Source: Paragordius varius (Eukaryota > Nematomorpha). From it: a DNA stretch of 64,000 bases. Shown piece after piece: positions 21,999 to 32,684 of the stretch. A program made the position numbers and the translations under genes. The notes below the pieces were generated by a model. It was not told the DNA's origin. It ran no database searches and saw only the letters and a list, made by a program, of their open reading frames with translations. The stretch's first letter is position 1. Every line of letters begins with the position of its first letter. Where the stretch lies: contig OZ176054.1 of assembly GCA_964247055.1 (NCBI GenBank), forward strand, positions 5,580,001 to 5,644,000, in the 5' to 3' direction.

Positions 21999-24374
21999 CT
22001 AACTATTATTATCCATAATGCCGCTATTGCTTTTTTCCGGTATCGGCAATAACTTATGGTCATCAAAATGTTCATTTTTTGCTTTAAATTGTTTATTGGG
22101 GTATGGCTTTTTTTTACTGGGGCTTAATTGTTCCAATGCCTCATAGCTGTGTTGTCTTTTGCGGGTTTTTATGCGTTTACAGTAAACACCTTTACGAAAG
22201 GTACAGAAAGAATGTATGCCATGTATTATGTCGAGAAACCCGTCTCTAAAATTTTCAGAAAGAAATGAATACAATATTGGATTTATGCAGGAGTTTGTAT
22301 ATGCTAAACACTGAGCACCAGCCTGAAAAACCAATATTAGCTTCTCGTGATGTCCGAGTACATGAATAACAAAGAATATTATATGAATGGGCAGCCAACA
22401 AATGACAAACGTTAAGACAATGATAATTACCATTTTTTCGACCCGTTTCAAGTTACTTTTCCTAAATTTGATCTTAAGTAATGTATTATGTTTTGGATTT
22501 AATATGTTTGGATTGCGTGTAATATTTGTTTCATATTTGGTGCATGGATTTTGTATCATTTTATTGCCTAAAATGGTATTCTTTACTTTGGGTATTTTCG
22601 CTGTTTTGCGATAAAATTTGTTTGCGTATAAATTAATTTTTTTGGGTTTTGGTTTCAGGAATACTTGAGTAGAAATCATAGGCAAAATTATTGGTGTTCC
22701 TGCACAATGACCAAATAAGGCCCCGTGATCAAGGATGTGTGTTATAACGTGATTTGCCTCCTCTGATGTGCTCATATGCTTACGTTTACTCGAATCTCCC
22801 TCGAGATACATACTCCCTTCACGTGAATTTTGTAATGATCTGGATTTCGGTTTCGTAGCCATGGAATCAATTTTCCATTTTGTTTTGTGACGGAGGACGT
22901 TTAATAATTTCATATACATAGCTATAATCAAAAATATTGGTAAAGCGAATCCAAACACAAAAAATGAAATAAAGAGCCGTTTCTCATTTCGTGAATCATT
23001 AATTAGGCATATTGTTATATCTTTGGATGGGGGTTTAACAAACGAGGATTTGAAAGAAAAATTAAATTTTTTAAATTCTTCGGGATCCTTATCAGATGTT
23101 ACATTATTGTTTAATAGATAATAATCATGCTGCTTTTTAAGTTGGTGGTTTTGTTGGAGATTACTCTGATTACTAATGTGATTTTTATCGTTATTGTTGT
23201 TATTAACTTTTTGGATTAAATAATCATACCCATTAATCAACATAGGATTAATCTGGAAAAGAGTTTCCATCAAATGAATGTCATAAGTTGTTAAGGATTC
23301 AGTGGAACATACATAATTTCCGAACGTTGCCACTCTAGCCGTTTTATTTAGGTAATATTTGCCCAAAATGCGTTGACCATCAGACGAACTCGTTAGATTT
23401 TGCCAATTAGACAGGTAAAGCGAACAATTTTTTTTCGATTGAACCTCATTCAAAAATAATTCAGTTCCTGAATGCGTTTCATACAACCGAAACACACGTA
23501 AATTACCAGATAAGATTACTAACCAGCTAAATATGATAGCAGCTATTACGTTTTTCCGGCTCCTTAGGTGAAATCCCAATGTTAAGGGGTAAACAATAGC
23601 AAGGAGTCGATCAAAGGACATCAAAACAAGCGTGTAAATACTTTCATATGCCGTTACGTAAATTACATATTGAACAATCTTACACATAACGTTACTTAAT
23701 GGCCAATCAGCTAAAATATAGGTGACGGCTGTTACACTGACACAAATGCATAGGAACATAATGTCTGTTAGGGCCAAATTTAAAATGAGCAGATTAGTTG
23801 GTGGATTTTTGGAAAATCCTTTGGTTGGGACACGCCTCCTAACGATATGCGGTATGAGAGAAGAAGAGTTCAGCGGGCTTTGCACTACTACTTTATCATA
23901 GTGTGAATCCATAAATGAATCGACTTCTTTGGAAACGTGAGTATCGGATTTTCTTTTTTTAACTGCCACATCTATTTTTTTTGTTGTTACAAGAGTATTG
24001 GCATTTTTGGGATGATGTGAATTATTAGATTTATTGTAATCCATTTTTTCGAACCATTTAGATACCCCGGGTTGAGGGGATTCACATATATTGGCTGCGT
24101 TTTCAATATTGACTTCAGATTGAGCAATGATTGGGTTTGGGGCTAATATTAGGGTTTGTTTCATTGGGGAATTATAATTTTCGGTATTTTTACGCTTTTT
24201 CGATGAACTTTGATAAGCCAAAGTATTGAAGCGTGTACGCCTTTTAAAATGTAACAAACCCTCTTTTCTACATATGATGAGGACAACCATAAAATTTCCA
24301 ATTAACCCAATTAATATGATGAAAGCAAAAAGTGTGGGTATTACAATGGACATTAGTGTCTCAAAAAATGCCAT
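21999..24374 (-). CDS. Allatostatin-A/galanin-type neuropeptide receptor with giant loops
   Basis: Rhodopsin-type receptor of the plasma membrane, 791 residues uninterrupted. Helix 1 ~9-35 (GLIGNFMVVLI), helix 2 ~193-220 (NLLILNLALTD), Cys231 then helix 3 to ~262 with FDRLLAIVYPL, helix 4 ~275-295, helix 5 ~467-494 (FVFGFALPIFLI), helix 6 ~643-672 (VICWLPIHIIFF), helix 7 ~679-704 (AYTNSCINPILYSFLSENFR). These motifs match the galanin/allatostatin-A group. Loops are far longer than usual: intracellular loop 1 is 36-192, extracellular loop 2 is 296-466 (Asn-rich, many N-glycosylation sequons) and intracellular loop 3 is ~495-642. The extracellular N-terminus is only about eight residues and a stop lies just upstream, so a 5' exon may be missing. 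Loop 1 contains an in-frame GT-AG segment (23819-24259). Confidence 0.85.
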   Translation of the reverse strand: MAFFETLMSIVIPTLFAFIILIGLIGNFMVVLIICRKEGLLHFKRRTRFNTLAYQSSSKKRKNTENYNSPMKQTLILAPNPIIAQSEVNIENAANICESPQPGVSKWFEKMDYNKSNNSHHPKNANTLVTTKKIDVAVKKRKSDTHVSKEVDSFMDSHYDKVVVQSPLNSSSLIPHIVRRRVPTKGFSKNPPTNLLILNLALTDIMFLCICVSVTAVTYILADWPLSNVMCKIVQYVIYVTAYESIYTLVLMSFDRLLAIVYPLTLGFHLRSRKNVIAAIIFSWLVILSGNLRVFRLYETHSGTELFLNEVQSKKNCSLYLSNWQNLTSSSDGQRILGKYYLNKTARVATFGNYVCSTESLTTYDIHLMETLFQINPMLINGYDYLIQKVNNNNNDKNHISNQSNLQQNHQLKKQHDYYLLNNNVTSDKDPEEFKKFNFSFKSSFVKPPSKDITICLINDSRNEKRLFISFFVFGFALPIFLIIAMYMKLLNVLRHKTKWKIDSMATKPKSRSLQNSREGSMYLEGDSSKRKHMSTSEEANHVITHILDHGALFGHCAGTPIILPMISTQVFLKPKPKKINLYANKFYRKTAKIPKVKNTILGNKMIQNPCTKYETNITRNPNILNPKHNTLLKIKFRKSNLKRVEKMVIIIVLTFVICWLPIHIIFFVIHVLGHHEKLILVFQAGAQCLAYTNSCINPILYSFLSENFRDGFLDIIHGIHSFCTFRKGVYCKRIKTRKRQHSYEALEQLSPSKKKPYPNKQFKAKNEHFDDHKLLPIPEKSNSGIMDNNS
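23819..24259 (-). other. Possible 441-nt in-frame intron (exitron) in receptor loop 1
   Basis: On the minus strand the segment begins GTTTGTTACA after AAAGAGG and ends CCCAACCAAAG. It is 441 nt (divisible by three), has matching phase 1 at both edges and no stop. Removing it joins CRKEG to FSKNPPTNLLILNLALTD, which gives a loop 1 of normal family length. Whether it is spliced cannot be told from sequence. Confidence 0.5.
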
Positions 24375-26440
24375 TTTTTATGTTTGCGACAAAAAATATT
24401 TATCTATGGACCATATATGTATATTTTTTTATCGCATATCGATAAATATGATATATAAAGATGTATTCAGCCAGGGAAAATAGTTAATCTATTATGTTAT
24501 GATGATTTCCAAAAAGTCATAGGATATTTTGACACAAGCATGTGAAAATAGATATAGCATCTCCATACCTATCTATCATATAATTTATCGAAAAAATAAA
24601 TACCAAATTTTTTATTTTATGAAAATTCTAACATCACAATAGTGATTGCTGCCTGCTTTCACAGCTTATAGCCGTCTATTGTCATTAATATTAATAATAT
24701 TTTAGATATTGATAAAAGATTTTCAATAAACTTATTGTGTAAGAGATACTTTATATATTTTTTAAATACTTAATCCATTTATATAACATTATTTTTTCCC
24801 AAATCACAAAAAGATATTATAATAAAAAAATGGAAAAAGATTACTTATACATTTTTATCTCTTATATTTTGAAATTAGATTGTTACAATCATGTCGTATA
24901 TTTCATAATATATATTAGATTATACAAATATTTGTGATAATTTTTAGATTCCACAGTTTTTTAATCAATTTTGTATTATACGTCAGTTTTTGTTAATATT
25001 TATATCTCCCCACTAATCCTTTAAATTAACGGGAAAGATTTATATTAAATATATTTATACATAAATATTCAAGTGCCAGAGCTTTACAAATTTTTAAGAT
25101 ATTTTTTAATTAAATACATCCAATATATATAATATATTACGTAAAAAATGGTAATCATAAGCCACTAATTTCAATAAAATAATAAATATTGTAAGGACAA
25201 TATGATGCCACGGATACAACACTATAACAATGTCAAAAAATATAATTAAAATCAAAATATGACCTTAAAAATTTATACAAAAAATGCAGTGTGGTAGGCT
25301 TAGGCAAGACTATGTACAGAAAATACTATAAATAAAGCTAATTACTTCATGGTTATAATTTATGAGGGACCGCTAACTTTTAAATAAAAGGCTTCATAAC
25401 GACCTAAACTAAAAGTTTTTGTTTTCTATAAATTATTGATTAGTGATAGAGATGGAAAGAATGGTTATAATTGACCACCTAAAAATATGAAAAAATAATG
25501 TCATTACCTTTTACCCTAGGTATTTTTTATAAATATCAAGCCATCTATAATTTATTAGGGAAAAAAACTTTTTGTGTTAATCTTTTTGAAAGGATCGAAT
25601 GATTTTATATTTTAGGAGTCTATTAATCAAATTTTTTTAGCGAGATATACTTTCAATGAAAATAGATCTTTCGTCCAATTCAAAACTCTATACATTAATG
25701 TTCAAAAATTGTGATTACTTTATCGCAAAGGGCTGTATTCTAAATGTGTTATTATGTTTTTATCCTTTCGTTGATCTACCATTAAAATCATTATTGTCAT
25801 TAATTGTAAATTAATTGCAATAGGTTGTTTAATATATCCCAAATACATTAGATTTTTATTGCGTATTGAACTTCACTCATCGTTAAGTAAACATTTTAAA
25901 GATTCCTACTTAAAATTTTATAATCTTAAATATGCTTTCTGTTCTGAATAAAAACTAGGATTTTTTTAGAAATATGGACATAAAAGATTAATACCCAATG
26001 TGTATCAGTAAGTGAAACAATTAGGGATGTGGTCATTTTTAAAACAAAAGGGGATAATAACCCTAGTTTGTTATATAAAATTATTAGTGTTTCAATTTTT
26101 TACCATAGTAAATAAAATGATAAAGTTTGGGCGTTTAATACCTAATTTTAATATCGAAATAAATAAAATTCGATCTAGATTTTGGGTGGAATAAGAAAAT
26201 CCTTGTCTATTATATTATTATACGATGCGGAATAAAATATCTCAATTTATTAAAAAAGAAATGTCATATAGTTTGCACTGAACAAGAAGCCACGATGTAC
26301 CATATCTTAATCAGAAAAGATTTTGATTATAAATGATTTTCTGGGTACAAAGAAGGTAAAGTGAATGATGTTAAGATCGCCACAAAAGGTATATGAATTA
26401 AAAAATGATTTATGGATTCCCAAATTTTCTCAAAAAATTT
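24375..26440. other. A+T-rich stretch upstream of the receptor, no gene recognised
   Basis: Could hold the promoter and a 5' exon of the allatostatin-A/galanin-like receptor. No reading frame with family resemblance was found. Confidence 0.4.
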
Positions 26441-26482
26441 TTAATGACGCATCAGGATTGTTATGGTGCTTTTGATTTTGGG
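26440..26482. repeat. Family B fragment split by a hAT insertion
   Basis: Contains ATCAGGATTGTTATGGTGCT followed by TTTGATTTTGGG, the family B end motif. The hAT element at 26483 entered it and duplicated ATTTTGGG. Confidence 0.6.
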
Positions 26483-27559
26483 TAGGGTGACCAGATTTTT
26501 TGAAGGAAAAAGCGGGACAAATCTGAGAAAGGGGGGAAGTATGGGGGGTACAACCAAAATTTTTTATACAATAATTTATTATAATATTTATTTATTTTTA
26601 ACACAAATACATTATAAAAATAAAAAATTAATTTATTCTTGGTCTCAGGTTATTCGTACCTTATTCAATAAATTTACATGTGCACGAACAAAGCGTGAAG
26701 CGATTGTATACAATGTCCTTTCACCACATGCATTTTCTGAAATAGAAAAAGATTTGCAGAAAATAATTTCATATCGCTATATTCTGATGCCCAACCAAAA
26801 TTATCCCGCTCTCATTCTCTACCCAGTGAAAATTCTGGCATAAATTTTACTTCAATAATGTATTTATAGGAAAAAAATAATTTAAAACACATAATCATCT
26901 CAAAGTGCACTGGGTGGAAATGCAAATAGCGGCACATATTTTTTTTTTAATAATTTAGCGAATAATCTTAATCAAAACATTATTGGCGGATATACAAAGC
27001 TATTCAAACAGCTGCTGATTTGTTACCCCTGGATGTGGAAAATGTAGTTGTTAAAATGCTTGGATATTGTAGAACTCGTTGGTTAGCTCTTTTGTCAGCT
27101 ATCGAAAAAATTTTAAAAATGTATGATCGCCTAGAATCCTATTTTTTATCACAGGACAAATGTCTTAAATTCCAAGTCAAGAAAGGTTAGAAAATAATTT
27201 TATACCATTATTTCATCACAATATAATAAATCATCCAGAAAAACAAGGCTCAATGAATAGCCAGGATATAAAAATGTTTTATGCAAACTGAAAAGATTAT
27301 TTGGAAGACAAGACGGTACAATTCACTGACACTTTTTTCTGAAGTAACAGTAGAATAGAAATGGTTATAAATAATCATTTTTAAACAAACAATATTCCAT
27401 ACAATAATATTTTAAAAATTGAAGAATTTGCATTATCTTTACCTGGAACCACTGCTATTAAACGGGTTTTTCCTCAGTAAATCAAGTATGGACACTGAAA
27501 AAATAAAATTTAAATGTTGAAACTTTAAAAGCCATTTTATGAGTTGAAGACTTATAAAA

Positions 27560-29320
27560 TATCTTAAGTAATTTTTTTATTTTTTAACACAAAAACTATA
27601 TAAATAAAAGAAAATATTTTATTCTTTGGCATATTTTTTTTGAGTGAATGCGTTTTAGCAGATTGTCATCATTTTTTAATATATTGTAGAAGTCTTCACA
27701 AGAATTTATCAAATTATATTTGACAGATAAAATGACCTTTAAAGTTAACATTTAATTTGATATTTCCGATGCCACACCTGATTTACTGTGGGAAAAAAGC
27801 GCTCTGTAGCAGCGTTGGTTCCAGGTAAAGATAAGCAAATTCACAATTTTTAAAATATTATTGTATGGAGCACAGTTTGTTTCAAAATGATGAAATATTT
27901 CTAACCATTTCTTTTCTACAGTATTTTTTTCTGTTGTCCATAATTTATTTTTTATTATTAATATATTTTTTAACTAATGATACTTCAAAAAAAGATCATT
28001 TTCTGAAAGATTACTTTTTGGGAATTTTTGGGAGATGCAGATGTAATCAAATGATTTTTGAACATCGCACCATTTAATTCTGGTTTTAATGTTATCCAAT
28101 GAAAATGGTCAATTTCATTGAATTGCACCGCCCAGTCTTCCAAATAATCTTTAAAATTTGTATTATATGATACAGGATATTTCGGCGATTTATTAAGCAT
28201 TGTTTTTCTAAATTATTTATAATATTGCGGATAGATAATGGTATGAAATTATTTTCTAAGCTTTCTTGACATTGGAATTTTAGGTTACTAACTTCATTGG
28301 CTATGCCGAAATTTTGTCATCTTCAATCAATTTAATAACATTTTAAAAGAGAGAAGCTTGATTATGTAGGAATAACCATATTTTTGAAGAATCACTTTCA
28401 AAAAACTTTTCCAAAGTTGTAGGACTTTTGTTCTGTGATAAAAAATAGAATTTTAAAGGTACATTTTCAAAATGCTTTCGATAGCTGAGAACTAACCAAG
28501 AGTTTTACAATATATAAGCATTTTTTGATAGTAAACTTATGCATTTTCACAGAATTCCTTAAGCTTTTCAACTCGTACCGTGTATAGGAATATATTTTAA
28601 CAACTACATTTTCCACATCTAGGGGCAACAAATCAGGCGTTGTGTATTATAGGCGCTGTACACCCAACGCCAATAATGTTCTGATTGGGATTATCTACTA
28701 AATGAAAAATATTTTTTGTTGCCCTCCTTGCTTTTCCACCAAAGTTCGTATTGGTGTTGTCAGCGCAATATGCGTTGATTTTGTCTTTTAAATTATTTTT
28801 TTCTAGAATATTCATTATTGAGGTAAAAATATGTCATGGGGTAGAGAAATAAAATCTAAAATTTTAATTTTTACTCCGGTTCCTGCAAAATATCTTATTA
28901 AAGTGGGAAATAATTTGTTTCATTGTGATTTGATGCATCAAAGTATAGCGATATGAAATTTTTCAGCAAATCTTTTTGTATTTCAGAAAATGCATGTGGC
29001 GAAATGACATTGTATACAATGGCTTCAGCCTTTGTATGGGCACATATAAATTTTTTATTGAATTACGAATAACCTGTGAGTCCAATCCATAGATCTAAAG
29101 GAATGATTGTGATTAACCGCGTGAAAAGATAAAACGCCTTCGGCTAGTGCCAAATTCTTTTCTTCCTCCCCAAAAGCGTTCGATAAAATTCGCTCATTTT
29201 GAATGATGATGCCGCCATATCTAAACATTTTTTATGTTTCTGTGTTTCCATAAGTTTCGTAATATCATGCTTGCCGCCATGTGCTAGGGTATATTCCCCT
29301 CGCATAAAGAACATTTAATA
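27560..29320 (-). pseudogene. hAT transposase pseudogene, minus-strand copy
   Basis: Minus-strand fragments match hAT transposases with the NTNTNFGG signature (28815-28633) and a downstream segment (28200-27985). Stops and frame changes separate the pieces. A shorter copy of the same coding region lies head-to-head on the plus strand at about 26980-27480. Confidence 0.7.
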
Positions 29321-29484
29321 AATAATTCATTCTTCGTTTTTTGATAAAGGGAAATCCTTTCATTAATTCATCGTTAAATTTACAACCTTTTTTGTACTCA
29401 TATTTATAAACTAATATTAGTGTGAAAAAATATTATAATACCTTAATTTTCTGGAGTAAACGTATAAGCTACCGATTTGTGGTA

Positions 29485-30063
29485 TTAACACTTGGATACA
29501 ACACATTCATTATAGTCCTACTATTCAAATTGGGGTAGTTAAATACCCCAAGCCTGTTTAAAATCAATTATTTTAAAAAATATGGAAGCGATCGAAACCA
29601 TGGCAAAATTTTGCACTTATATAACATTAGTAAACGGAAATATATAAAATATTTTATTCGAAAATACTTGATATTATTAATTTTAAGCTAAAACCTAAAG
29701 GTAAATATTTCGTTAACGTGACATGTGTGCGATATTAAAATTGAAAAATAATATAAAATAAACCGCTTTTTCTATTTCTATCAATGTTGAATGTAATTTA
29801 TATAAAAAATTAGCTATATGTTTACTCTTAAAATTAAATGAAGACCATATTTTGCAAAAATTTTGTAAAATAAAAATGGCGTCCAAGTAGTTTGACATGG
29901 AACTTTTTTTTCTAAACAAAATAGATATAATCGCAATTTATATAATTTTTATTAGGATAGAAGCATAATAAATTGGGACCGTTTCCTTCTGTAGTTTTAT
30001 AAACATCCTAACTTATATTTAGTCTGGGGTATTTAGATACCCCAATTTGAATCGAAGTGTTAA
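29485..30063 (-). repeat. Family A MITE inside the hAT element
   Basis: Reverse orientation: starts TTAACACTTGGATACAACAC and ends CCCCAATTTGAATCGAAGTG followed by TTAA, 579 bp. Both subterminal palindromes (GGGGTAGTTAAATACCCC and GGGGTATTTAGATACCCC) are intact, so it is one of the better preserved copies. Confidence 0.85.
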
Positions 30064-30509
30064 TTTGTCTTTTTGATAATGTTGGCAGTAGAGGAAGCAA
30101 AGTGTATAATAATATTATATAAATTCAAAAAAAATAAATGTTTTTAAAAATAAAAAATTTTAATTTAAAATTGATATAGATTTTAAAGATAAATAATGAT
30201 AAAAAATTTAAATGGATAAAAAAATAATTTTGTATTAAAAAGTTTTTTTATATAATCGTGAAAAAGCGGGACATTTTAAAAACGTAGCGGGACGCGGGAT
30301 GTCTGGCTCTAATTTTGGGTCAAAGGAAGTTTTTAGGAATATTGTAATAATTTTCCATAAGAATGTCCCGAAATCAGCGCCACCCTCCTTAAAAGCAATT
30401 TAGGTAAAAGCTCAAAATTGTAAAATAAAAATGTTTATAATAAAATTTTGAAAACATAACGACCCTTCAAATTAAAATTCTAAGATATACACCGGGGGGT
30501 ACAAAAAAA

Positions 30510-32115
30510 TAGCCAATGAAATGGATATATTCTGATAAGAAAATGTTAGTGAAAGAGAAAGTTATTATCACTTTATAATAATTGCTGCATATCAGATATT
30601 GGCAAAATTTGCACACATTTTGTTAAATAAATTATTTTGGTGAAAGCTAAATGTTTTATGCCAAAATATCACTGAAATATATAACTACATATAAAATTTT
30701 TTTTTAAAAAAATTCTATTTTTAGATGTGAGCTCAGAAAGTCCTAAATTTTATCATTCTTCTAAAATGGGCTAGTTCTCTTGATATAAACGCGAAAATGC
30801 CGAGATTGTGCAATTTAAATTTAAAATATATTTTGTGATCAATTAAAAATATTTTTTAAAAAATGCATATTTTTTTCAAAAATTTAATTATCAACGAAAT
30901 TTTGTTGAAGCATATATAGTTCATACTAATTTGAGGCATGCCGTATAAAGACGCTTTGACACTTGGATACAACACATTAATTTCAGTCCTTCGATAATTA
31001 AGGTCTGGGGTACCCCAGGCCTGTTTAAAATAATATAAGTATGGAACAAATTATATCCATTACAAACACTTATATAACATTAATGCACCGAAATAAATAT
31101 AACATTTAATTAATTAAACTTGATATTACTTATTTTATAAATTTTCCTCAAAGTTAAAATTTACTCAATATGACATGTGTGCATGATATATTGGCCACTT
31201 TTCCTCTTTACAATGTTAGATTTGATTTAAAAATTAGCTTTAAATTAGCATTAGAATCAAATAAACACGATATTTTGAAAAATGTTGCAAAGTAAAAATG
31301 GTGTCGAATTTGTTTGATATGAAACTTTTTTTAAAACTAAAGATATTTTGCCTTATTTATATAATTTTATTTGGATAAAAGCATAAATTGAAACCAATAT
31401 TTACAGTATATTTCTTAAAATATCAATTTCAATTTAGTCTAGGGATGCCTCTTATCCATGTGTTAAAATAGTATAAAAGCACTTGATCTTATACAATATG
31501 GCTAGCACTTCTATTACCTCAATTCGTTTTTCTTAAATATATGTTAAGTATGAATTGAGTTTTTTACAAAAATTTATCAAAATTTGAAAGCAAACGAACC
31601 TTTAAAAATTTGGAAGCAATGGAAATGTCAACATCATGATATTATAGTCTTTTAATATAAGGGGTTTCACAGGTTCTGCATCAAAATGATATGATGTTTA
31701 CTTATTTTGCTAAAATTAATCTTTTTTAAAAAATAAATTTTTTATAATTTTTTTTAAAATTAGCACACATTAGATTTTATTGCGCAATCTCAGCATTTTT
31801 GCGTTTAAAAGTAACCCTTCTTAGAAGCTCAAAAAATTTGGAACTTTTGGAACCCATATCTAAAATATATTTTTTTTAAAACTATTGTTTTGATATATAG
31901 CTTTGATATGTATTTAATGATATTTTTTGGAAGGAAGCATTTTGCTATCACCAAAAAAATTTTATATAACAAAGGCGTAAATTTGCCATTTTTTGATATA
32001 AAGAAGTTATTACAAAAGTAATAATAACTTATTTATAATACGCGCAAGGAACAAAACCAAAAGCATTATGATAATCCTTATACATATTCCTATAGAATAT
32101 ACATATTTCAGCAGT
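30510..32115. mobile_element. Family B foldback element, ~1.6 kb, with a nested family A copy
   Basis: The left end GGATATATTCTGATAAGAAA and the TTTTAGATGTGAGCTCAGAA block are mirrored by inverted blocks on the right: GCGCAATCTCAGCATTTTTG near 31785 and AACCAAAAGCATTATGATAA near 32060, then TCCTATAGAATATACAT. No coding sequence. A degenerate family A copy lies at about 30957-31467. Confidence 0.65.
30957..31467 (-). repeat. Family A MITE, diverged copy
   Basis: Begins GACACTTGGATACAACACAT and ends CTTATCCATGTGTTAAAAT. The interior (TGTTTGATATGAAACTTTTT, AAAAATGGTGTCGAA) is alignable but more diverged than other copies. Confidence 0.65.
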
Positions 32116-32119
32116 AAAA

Positions 32120-32660
32120 TATTTTTAATATTATATACCACAAAACTCGCTTCACCAAAATTTTATCAATCAAATTTATGCGCAAAATTTAATCTTGTTT
32201 GATAACAAAATATATATTTAAATATTTTATCGCGACTCGACCTTTTTTAATTTAAGAGAATTCATTCATTTTGAATGGATCAAAAAATTATAAACTTTCG
32301 TAAACCACATCTGAAAATTAAAATGTTGTAAAAATATTTTACTTTATATATATATAGTTTATGATAACTTGTAATTTTTGAAATTAAGCATTTGCTTTAC
32401 GCATAAAAATTTTATTTAAGCGATATAAGCAAATTTTGTCATTTTTCAATATGAAGTAGCTACTAAATAACTTTCTTAAATTCTCGGGGCTGAAACCACA
32501 AGCACCATGATATAGAATTTCCTAATCGAATATATATTTCATCAGCATATATTTTAGTGGACACTTTCTTAAAATAAAAACATCAATTAGTACAAGGTAA
32601 TATTTGCGAATTTTAAAAATAAATTTAATCCTTTATTTATTTATAATTTTTCATAAACTT
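32120..32660. repeat. A+T-rich stretch with another family B end
   Basis: Near 32490-32560 it reads ACCACAAGCACCATGATATA and CGAATATATATTTCATCAGC, an inverted family B end. Nothing else was recognised. Confidence 0.5.
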
Positions 32661-32663
32661 TTA

Positions 32664-32684
32664 AGGGGGGGGGGGGGGGGGGGG
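32664..32684. repeat. Poly-G run at the 5' border of a LINE
   Basis: About twenty consecutive G directly before the 5' part of the LINE. Shorter G runs occur at 12704-12716 and 18971-18986. Confidence 0.85.

Larger units (their letters stand above)
26483..30311. mobile_element. hAT element with exact 8-bp target duplication, internally palindromic
   Basis: Starts TAGGGTGACCAGATTTTTTG and ends GGATGTCTGGCTCTA. Both ends are followed inward by AGCGGGAC. ATTTTGGG lies directly outside each end (26475-26482 and 30312-30319), an exact 8-bp duplication as hAT elements make. Transposase remnants occur on both strands: plus 26980-27190 (PLDVENVVVK, TRWLALLSAIEKI, ESYFLSQDKC) and minus 29300-27800 (AYCADNTNTNFGG, NIIGVGCTAPIIHNA, DYLEDWAVQFNEI). 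27410-27480 and 27790-27890 are inverted copies (CTTTACCTGGAACC). The transposase is heavily interrupted. A family A MITE sits at 29485-30063. Confidence 0.85.
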
